A stretch of DNA of 5,332 nt from Sphingobacteriaceae bacterium (GTDB lineage Bacteria > Bacteroidota > Bacteroidia > Sphingobacteriales > Sphingobacteriaceae), in contig CANGZX010000059.1 of assembly GCA_947458775.1 (NCBI GenBank), forward strand, positions 1-5,332. The letters run 5' to 3'. Both the position numbers and the translations under genes were made by a program. Under the pieces are notes generated by a model. It saw nothing but the letters and a program-made list of their open reading frames with translations. It was not told the origin of the DNA and ran no database searches. This document shows, piece by piece, positions 1 through 5,332 of the stretch. Positions within the stretch are counted from its first letter, which is position 1, and every line of letters begins with the position of its first letter.

Positions 1-452
1 ATTGTTCGTATGGCATTGAAATCAGGCAAATCACCAGCTGATTCTAAGACTTCAGCATATATAATTTCTTGATTTTCGTTTACCACAAATGCAGCTCGTT
101 TAGAAACGCCTTTCAAATTGAATACAAATTCATCGTAATACGCACCGTATGCTTGAGAAACTTCTTTATTAAAATCGGAAAGCAAGGGAAATTGGTACGT
201 GTTATCTTCTTTAAATTTAGCCAAGGTAAATGGCGAATCTACAGAGATGCCTAATACTTCGGCACCTAAGCCTTCGTAGTAGCCAAAACTATCTCTCATG
301 GTACATAACTGGGTGGTACACACGCCGGTAAATGCCATAGGGAAAAAATGAATCACTACTTTTTTACCTGCATAATCGCTCAGGCTAACTTCTTTTAAAT
401 CGCTTGAAAAAAGGGTAAAATTTGGGGCCTTTTGGCCAATTGCTAGTGCCAT
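1..452 (-). CDS. Peroxiredoxin, AhpC/TSA family, BCP/AhpE-like (C-terminus cut by window edge)
   Basis: Thiol peroxidase that would reduce hydrogen peroxide and organic hydroperoxides in the cytoplasm; it has no signal peptide. Translating the minus strand from the ATG at 450-452 gives 150 uninterrupted residues. It opens with the usual peroxiredoxin start (MALAIGQKAPNFTLFSSDLK) and carries the active-site motif PMAFTGVC, which fits PxxxTxxC. The peroxidatic cysteine is C45. A second cysteine, C50, lies five residues on (CTTQLC), the spacing used by BCP/PrxQ-type atypical 2-Cys enzymes, so an intramolecular disulfide reduced by thioredoxin is likely. R53-D54 follow as in the family. Single-domain members are usually about 150-155 residues, so only a few residues and the stop are probably missing. 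It lies 33 bases downstream of the RmlD-like gene on the same strand with no terminator between them, so read-through is possible, but a -7 element at 473-480 suggests its own promoter. The AhpE-versus-BCP subclass is not settled; the family is secure. Confidence 0.93.
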   Translation of the reverse strand, partial: MALAIGQKAPNFTLFSSDLKEVSLSDYAGKKVVIHFFPMAFTGVCTTQLCTMRDSFGYYEGLGAEVLGISVDSPFTLAKFKEDNTYQFPLLSDFNKEVSQAYGAYYDEFVFNLKGVSKRAAFVVNENQEIIYAEVLESAGDLPDFNAIRT

Positions 453-472
453 ATTGTTTTTAATTTGAGGAT

Positions 473-480
473 CAAATATA
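473..480 (-). promoter_or_regulatory. Putative Bacteroidota -7 promoter element for the peroxiredoxin gene
   Basis: The minus strand reads TATATTTG, a perfect match to the Bacteroidota primary sigma consensus TAnnTTTG. It lies 20 bases before the peroxiredoxin ATG, which predicts a leader of roughly 15-17 bases. I see no convincing TTG/TTTG -33 element at N17-23 upstream; that stretch lies inside the 3' end of the upstream reductase gene. The match is short, so this rests on the motif plus its position. Confidence 0.45.
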
Positions 481-485
481 GGTGT

Positions 486-1388
486 TTAAGCCTTTAGTTG
501 CGCATCTACCAGCGCTAAACCTTCTTCAAAAGAATGTGGTTGATAATTGAGTTGGGCAATGGCTTTAGCTAATACAAAGCCTGTTTTGGGCGGACGTTTT
601 GCAGCTTGATTGAGCGATGCGGACGTAATGGGCCGAATAAGTGTTTTATCTAAATGCCAAAAATCGGCTACTTGTTGCACCAATTCAACCATGTTCATCA
701 AATCTTTACCCGAAACATTAAATACACCTTGCGCTTCTTTTTGTACGGCGGCCAAACAGGCGGCGGCTATATCTTCGGCTAGGGTAGGCATCCGCCACTG
801 GTCGTTTACTACCGAAATGGTCTCTCCTTTTTCGAGCGCATTTTTTGCCCAAAGCACAATATTAGATCGGCTCATTGCTGCGGCTACTCCATATACAATG
901 ATGGTGCGCAAAATAGCGTATGTACAGCCGGATACTGCAATAGCCTGCTCTGCTTTCCACTTGCTTTGGCCGTAAAAACTCAAAGGGTTTGGAGTGGCAT
1001 CTTCGGTATAAGGGCCATCGGCTCCATCAAAAATAAAATCGGTTGATAGGTGTATAAGTTGAATGTTAAATTCTTGGCAAAGTGTTGCTAGAGAAGCTAC
1101 AGCGGTAACATTTAATTTTTCGCAAGCTTCTTGGTTAGATTCGTAGGCATCTACATTGGTCATGGCTGCTGTATGAATAATTGCTTGTGGTTGGTGTTTT
1201 AGAATTGCTGCACTTAGCGCATCGGCATCGCATACATCAAGTTCTTGATAGGTATATCCAACTTTTACGGGGTGCCTATTGGAGCCACTAGAAGTTGCCA
1301 CTAAACTAATATCGGATTGGGCCAAAGCCAAATCAATAATCTTTTGCCCCAACAGACCATTACTACCGGTTACTAGCACTCTTTTCAT
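486..1388 (-). CDS. SDR-family NAD(P)-dependent oxidoreductase, RmlD-like (dTDP-4-dehydrorhamnose reductase family)
   Basis: A 300-residue cytoplasmic reductase of the extended SDR fold, close to the usual length of RmlD. The N-terminal Rossmann motif is TGSNGLLG (G8, G11, G14). It is followed by the D51 region that ends the second strand, the HTAAMTNVD segment (72-80), the STDFIFDG motif (115-122; RmlD has STDYVFDG) and the catalytic pair Y139 and K143 (YGQSK), with S115/T116 completing the active site. The C-terminal half (about 165-300) matches the substrate-binding part, including WRMPTLAEDIA. In the family RmlD makes dTDP-L-rhamnose, but no rmlA, rmlB or rmlC lies beside this gene, so the substrate is uncertain and I give no symbol. 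Other RmlD-like reductases act on different sugar nucleotides or unknown substrates. The start at 1388 is fixed by the Rossmann strand beginning at residue 3; there is no Shine-Dalgarno sequence. It is transcribed away from atpD. Confidence 0.9.
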   Translation of the reverse strand: MKRVLVTGSNGLLGQKIIDLALAQSDISLVATSSGSNRHPVKVGYTYQELDVCDADALSAAILKHQPQAIIHTAAMTNVDAYESNQEACEKLNVTAVASLATLCQEFNIQLIHLSTDFIFDGADGPYTEDATPNPLSFYGQSKWKAEQAIAVSGCTYAILRTIIVYGVAAAMSRSNIVLWAKNALEKGETISVVNDQWRMPTLAEDIAAACLAAVQKEAQGVFNVSGKDLMNMVELVQQVADFWHLDKTLIRPITSASLNQAAKRPPKTGFVLAKAIAQLNYQPHSFEEGLALVDAQLKA

Positions 1389-1392
1389 CTCT

Positions 1393-1400
1393 CAAAAGTA
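1393..1400 (-). promoter_or_regulatory. Putative -7 promoter element for the RmlD-like gene, four bases before its ATG
   Basis: The minus strand reads TACTTTTG, a perfect TAnnTTTG match, followed by AGAG and then the ATG at 1388. If it is used, the transcript would begin at or next to the start codon, giving a leaderless or near-leaderless mRNA. No good TTG appears at N17-23 upstream, so the -33 part is weak. Confidence 0.4.
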
Positions 1401-1471
1401 GTAGAATTTTAACAGTTGACTGAAGGATAAAAAATCTTTGTTTAGCTGTTTTTCTTTTCGGCTATAAAATG

Positions 1472-1479
1472 TATTTTTG
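1472..1479 (+). promoter_or_regulatory. Putative -7 promoter element for the atpD-atpC operon
   Basis: TATTTTTG matches the Bacteroidota consensus TAnnTTTG exactly. It lies 72 bases before the atpD ATG, which predicts a start near 1483 and a leader of about 69 bases. The -33 region is imperfect: the nearest candidate is CTG at 1446-1448 with a 23-base spacer, while a clean TTTG at 1437-1440 is too far away. The leader has no Shine-Dalgarno sequence just before the ATG and is AT-rich, as is common in this phylum. Confidence 0.5.
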
Positions 1480-1489
1480 CAGACCGAAA

Positions 1490-1513
1490 AAGCATTGAAA
1501 AAAAGAAATGCTT
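1490..1513 (+). promoter_or_regulatory. Small hairpin in the atpD 5' leader
   Basis: AAGCATT (1490-1496) and AATGCTT (1507-1513) form a perfect 7-bp inverted repeat around a 10-base A-rich loop. From the predicted promoter it would sit within the first ten or so bases of the transcript, where a hairpin could protect the 5' end. It is not followed by a T tract, so it is not a terminator. Function is inferred; the stem is short and AT-rich. Confidence 0.35.
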
Positions 1514-1518
1514 ATTAA

Positions 1519-3056
<1,538 letters not shown>

Positions 3057-3057
<1 letters not shown>

Positions 3058-3302
3058 TGGTTGTAGAAATTTATACACCCGATCAATTGATATTTCAAGG
3101 CGAAGCCGCTTCGGTAACTGTACCCGGCACTTCGGGCTCTTTTGAAGTGTTGAAAGACCATGCGCCCATTATTTCGACTTTAGAAGATGGCAAAGTAACC
3201 GTGCGTACTAGCCAAGAAACACAAACCTTTAGCATTAAAGGCGGTGTGGTAGAGGTTAAAGAAAATAAAGTAGTGGTTTTAGCCGAAGGCTTGGCCGAGT
3301 AA
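3057..3302 (+). CDS. atpC: F1Fo ATP synthase subunit epsilon, short form
   Basis: Epsilon subunit of the F1 central stalk, which joins gamma to the c-ring. The 81 residues correspond to the N-terminal beta-sandwich domain only. Recognisable are the opening MVVEIYTPDQLIFQGEA, the PGTSGSFEVLKDHAPIIS segment (23-40), which is the most conserved part of the family, and the closing strands GGVVEVKENKVVVLAE (62-77). The C-terminal two-helix domain of the roughly 130-140-residue E. coli-type protein is absent. The stop is followed directly by a strong terminator, so this is the natural end rather than a frameshift. Short epsilon proteins are common in Bacteroidota and relatives. Without the helices, the extended-epsilon inhibition of ATP hydrolysis seen in E. 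coli should not be possible; this is inference. The ATG shares its A with the atpD TAA, giving coupled translation. Confidence 0.96.
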
Positions 3303-3307
3303 ACTCG

Positions 3308-3354
3308 AAAAAACAAAAAGAAAGCATTCTCCAAACCGGGGGATGCTTTTTTGT
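3308..3354. terminator. Strong, probably bidirectional Rho-independent terminator between atpC and the ABC ATPase gene
   Basis: A stem of about 15 bp pairs 3318-3332 with 3338-3352 around the five-base loop AAACC. Its core is AAAGCAT/ATGCTTT, with CC/GG at the top and two G-U pairs. The plus side ends in a T-rich run (TTTTTTGTTTTT), which serves atpC. The left flank is A-rich (AAAAAACAAAAAG), which reads as a T tract on the minus strand and serves the convergent ABC ATPase gene that stops at 3362. The two genes leave only 59 bases between their stop codons. Confidence 0.85.
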
Positions 3355-3361
3355 TTTTAGG

Positions 3362-4357
3362 CTAATTGGAAACTATTCGGAAATTACTAAACTGAAGCTG
3401 AACGTAATCGCCAATTGCATAGGCTCCGAGTGGTACTTGTGCATGCAAAACGTGGCCTTCTACATTTAGCTCCAATTCATTATGGGCCAATTGATAGTGA
3501 ATTTGAGTGATGCTTGCTTTCATTCCCTTTTCCACCAATTTACATTCGTAAGGGTACACCACCAATTGTTCGGTTGCAGCAAGCTGAAAACCAAAATAGC
3601 TATTGGCCACTTCGGCTGGTACAATATTGGCTGCACCTAAAAGTTTAGCCACATAGACATTTGCAGGCTTATCTATTAATTCTGTGGGCGTTCCCTTTTG
3701 AAGCAATTCGCCTTGTTTCAATACCAGCAAGGTGTCGGCCAAAGAAAGTCCATCAAGCGGATCGTGAGAAACTAAAATCATGGTAGTGCCCAACTCTTTA
3801 GAAAGTCGTTTTAAATCGGCACGCAATTGCTTGCGCATGAGCACATCCACCTGGCTAAAAGGTTCGTCGAGCAACAAAACCTGAGGCTTGGTAATTAGGG
3901 CCCGTGCAATGGCCACTCGTTGTTGCTCTCCCCCACTCAATTCTACAGCACGGCGTTCGGCCAAATGATCGATGCGAAGGGCTTGCATGATGGCCAAGGT
4001 ATTCAGTTTTTTTCCTTCTAAGTCGGTGTTAGAAAGCATAGAAGCTATATTGTCATACACCTTGGCGTAGGTGTTTAGGTCGAAGTTTTGAGCAATCATT
4101 TTCATGTGCTTGTGCCCCGGAATAAGCTTTTCTTCGGGGCCTAAAATTTCTTGCCCTTGAAAAAGCAGCTTTCCTTCAGTCGGGCTCAACAAGCCATAAA
4201 TGAGCTTTAACAGCGTACTTTTACCACTGCCGCTTTCTCCTAAAATGGCTACAAATTCTCCTTGCTGAATGCGCAAATTAATTCCTCGAACACCGCCATT
4301 GGGGTTGTTTGGATAGGATTTAGAGACTTGATTGAGCTGAATAAGCGTATTGGGCAT
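3362..4357 (-). CDS. ABC transporter ATP-binding protein, PotA/FbpC/CysA type with TOBE-like domain
   Basis: Cytoplasmic ATPase that powers an ABC transporter, probably an importer. With the start at 4357 it has 331 residues, MPNTLIQLNQVSKSYPNN onward. It has Walker A GESGSGKST (40-48, K46), Q-loop Q90, the signature LSGGEQQRVAIARAL (140-154), Walker B LLLDEP (161-166, E165 catalytic), D-loop SQVD (168-171) and switch H198, so it should be active. Residues about 240-331 form a C-terminal regulatory region, with a TOBE-like stretch (about 280-325) ending in GDYVQLQF, as in ATPases for polyamines, iron, sulfate or molybdate. The substrate cannot be told. No permease or binding-protein gene is adjacent. 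I reject the in-frame ATG 18 codons upstream (4411): its extra sequence would be encoded by the preceding gene's terminator, and the alignment to the family begins right after residue 1. The stop is TAG. A TATCTTTG element lies three bases before the start. Confidence 0.93.
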   Translation of the reverse strand: MPNTLIQLNQVSKSYPNNPNGGVRGINLRIQQGEFVAILGESGSGKSTLLKLIYGLLSPTEGKLLFQGQEILGPEEKLIPGHKHMKMIAQNFDLNTYAKVYDNIASMLSNTDLEGKKLNTLAIMQALRIDHLAERRAVELSGGEQQRVAIARALITKPQVLLLDEPFSQVDVLMRKQLRADLKRLSKELGTTMILVSHDPLDGLSLADTLLVLKQGELLQKGTPTELIDKPANVYVAKLLGAANIVPAEVANSYFGFQLAATEQLVVYPYECKLVEKGMKASITQIHYQLAHNELELNVEGHVLHAQVPLGAYAIGDYVQLQFSNFRIVSN

Positions 4358-4360
4358 GGC

Positions 4361-4389
4361 CAAAGATAAAAAAACCCACGCCAAACAAA
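4361..4389 (-). promoter_or_regulatory. Putative promoter of the ABC ATPase gene, nested in the upstream terminator
   Basis: The minus strand has TTTG (4389-4386), a 17-base spacer and TATCTTTG (4368-4361). This fits both parts of the Bacteroidota promoter consensus (TTG/TTTG, N17-23, TAnnTTTG) and is the best promoter in the window. The -7 element is followed by GCC and the ATG at 4357, so transcription would begin at about the A of the start codon. The -33 element falls in the loop of the preceding terminator hairpin. Confidence 0.55.
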
Positions 4390-4402
4390 GCCTGACGTGG
4401 GT
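4368..4402 (-). terminator. Rho-independent terminator of the outer-membrane protein gene
   Basis: On the minus strand ACCCACG (4402-4396) pairs perfectly with CGTGGGT (4380-4374) around a 15-base loop and is followed by seven T (4374-4368, the first of which also closes the stem). It begins 22 bases after the TAA at 4425. The GC-rich stem and clean T run make this a convincing terminator. Confidence 0.8.
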
Positions 4403-4424
4403 AAATGACATAGATATGAATTTT

Positions 4425-5332
4425 TTAGAAACCCATGCTTAGGCCGAAAGACATATTTTTAAAATCTGCTGGGCCTTGGCCTTTAGCAAACACATCGTTA
4501 AAGTAGTATTTGGTATAAATACCCCAACCTTTGTAACCTACCCGAACAAAGCCTCCGTAACGAAAAGGGTTAAAATTATAATCGTCTTTAAACTTCTCTT
4601 TGCCTCGTTCTTTACTTTCTTGTTTTACCTTACCATTTAATAAAAAGCCGAATTCCGGACCAAGCACTAGATGTAATTTATTATCGTTCTGGATTTTTTT
4701 GGTAAAATCGAAACCAATTGGAATTCTTAAATAACGGCTACTAAAGCGGTTTTTACTGAAACTGATTACTTCCTGGGAGGCAGTTAGTGTAGCTTGATTT
4801 TTTTGAAACGTGACATTATTATTCAAGCGAATATGATTCCAGTCTAAACCGGCACCAATGTAAAAGCGAAATTTATCGCTGGCTTTATATTTAAATTGGA
4901 AAAAATCAAACCCTACGTTACTGGTTTTCGATGGTAAAAAATCTAGATTGACATTTGCCGGGCTCAAAGTAAAACTACCTTGGTCTAAATAACGGCTAAA
5001 GCCTAAATCGAAACGAGTAAAATCAAAACCTATAGAAACAGCTTTTTTCGGTTTTGCTACAGTGCCATTCGCTGACCCTAAGGTAACAGTGGCATCTGAA
5101 TTTCTACTTGTAATAATAATACTTTTGCCAATTTTAATATACGTTTTGCCTTTAAACTCTACACTATCATGTGCTGGATCGGCTCCTATCTGAATAATGG
5201 TTTTAGCAGTAGAAGGAACACTGTCTGGGCTTTGCCCTGTTTTACCTAACAGTATAATTGTTTTTTTATCCTTAAAGGCTGGGCGATTTTGCGCTTGAGC
5301 AACAAAAGCAAGTACGCTGAATGCTGCTGTAA
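4425..5332 (-). CDS. Exported outer-membrane beta-barrel protein, function unknown (N-terminus cut by window edge)
   Basis: The reading frame is open from the right edge to the TAA at 4425, giving 301 residues in the window. It begins with what looks like the end of a signal peptide (TAAFSVLAFVAQAQN), with cleavage likely after AQA (residue 13), so only the initiator and a few residues should lie outside. Residues 24-77 hold a three-fold short repeat (TIILLGK, TIIQIGA, TYIKIGK). From about residue 97 the sequence alternates polar and aromatic/hydrophobic residues in beta-strand fashion (VSIGFDFTRFDLGFSRY, KFRFYIGAGLDW, LHLVLGPEFGFLL, GGFVRVGYKGWGIYTKYYF). It ends MSFGLSMGF, with the terminal phenylalanine typical of outer-membrane barrels. 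This resembles the outer-membrane beta-barrel (PorT-like) families common in Bacteroidota; I cannot name a ligand or partner. A shorter version from a TTG at 4967 would lose the signal peptide and is not credible. Its terminator separates it from the ABC ATPase gene. Confidence 0.82.
   Translation of the reverse strand, partial: TAAFSVLAFVAQAQNRPAFKDKKTIILLGKTGQSPDSVPSTAKTIIQIGADPAHDSVEFKGKTYIKIGKSIIITSRNSDATVTLGSANGTVAKPKKAVSIGFDFTRFDLGFSRYLDQGSFTLSPANVNLDFLPSKTSNVGFDFFQFKYKASDKFRFYIGAGLDWNHIRLNNNVTFQKNQATLTASQEVISFSKNRFSSRYLRIPIGFDFTKKIQNDNKLHLVLGPEFGFLLNGKVKQESKERGKEKFKDDYNFNPFRYGGFVRVGYKGWGIYTKYYFNDVFAKGQGPADFKNMSFGLSMGF
5100..5261 (-). repeat. Three-fold degenerate peptide repeat just after the signal peptide of the outer-membrane protein
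   Basis: Three consecutive units of about 15-20 residues start with TIILLGK, TIIQIGA and TYIKIGK (in-window residues 24, 44 and 63). The first two also share DSV near their middle (SPDSV, AHDSV). The pattern T-hydrophobic-I-x-hydrophobic-G suggests repeated short beta strands. It is degenerate at the DNA level, so it is an old protein repeat rather than a recent duplication. Confidence 0.5.

Noticed and set aside
69..254. Plus-strand reading frame of 61 codons
   Set aside because: It is antisense to the peroxiredoxin, and its translation has no recognisable domain or start context.
610..975. Plus-strand reading frame of 121 codons
   Set aside because: It lies wholly antisense to the well-supported RmlD-like gene, and its cysteine- and serine-rich translation looks like a shadow frame.
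4358..4411. Eighteen-codon N-terminal extension of the ABC ATPase starting at the ATG at 4411
   Set aside because: It would be translated from the terminator hairpin and T tract of the upstream gene, lies upstream of the likely promoter, and has no counterpart in the ABC ATPase family.
4425..4967. Outer-membrane protein read as a 180-residue protein from a TTG at 4967
   Set aside because: The same frame is open to the window edge and includes a signal-peptide end and the first barrel strands; the TTG is an internal leucine codon.

Overview
The window looks like a stretch of ordinary housekeeping chromosome from a member of the Bacteroidota. Four things point there. There is a two-gene atpD-atpC operon without the rest of the ATP synthase genes. 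The beta subunit carries lineage-style insertions and the epsilon subunit is short. Starts lack Shine-Dalgarno sequences but have AT-rich upstream sequence. Perfect TAnnTTTG (-7) promoter elements of the Bacteroidota primary sigma factor lie in front of four different genes. I cannot resolve the class or genus.

Layout from left to right: (1) on the minus strand, a peroxiredoxin (1-452, running off the left edge by probably only a few residues); (2) on the minus strand, an RmlD-like NAD(P)-dependent SDR oxidoreductase (486-1388), 33 bases upstream of the peroxiredoxin; (3) a 163-base divergent intergenic region with a promoter for each direction and a small hairpin in the atpD leader; (4) on the plus strand, atpD (1552-3057) and atpC (3057-3302), overlapping by one base; (5) a strong, probably bidirectional terminator (about 3308-3354) between convergent genes; (6) on the minus strand, an ABC-transporter ATPase of the PotA/FbpC/CysA type with a C-terminal TOBE-like domain (3362-4357); (7) a compact terminator and promoter (4361-4402); (8) on the minus strand, an exported outer-membrane beta-barrel protein (4425-5332, missing only its first few residues).

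atpD and atpC work together as the catalytic and central-stalk epsilon subunits of the F1 motor. The other genes have no evident functional link to them or to one another: peroxide detoxification, a sugar-nucleotide-type reductase, an orphan transporter ATPase and a surface protein. I see no mobile element, CRISPR array, RNA gene or defence locus, and no evidence of a novel multi-gene system. The most interesting details are small. Two genes have a -7 element only 3-4 bases before the start codon, suggesting leaderless mRNAs. One promoter is nested in the terminator of the preceding gene. The outer-membrane protein has a short three-fold repeat just after its signal peptide.
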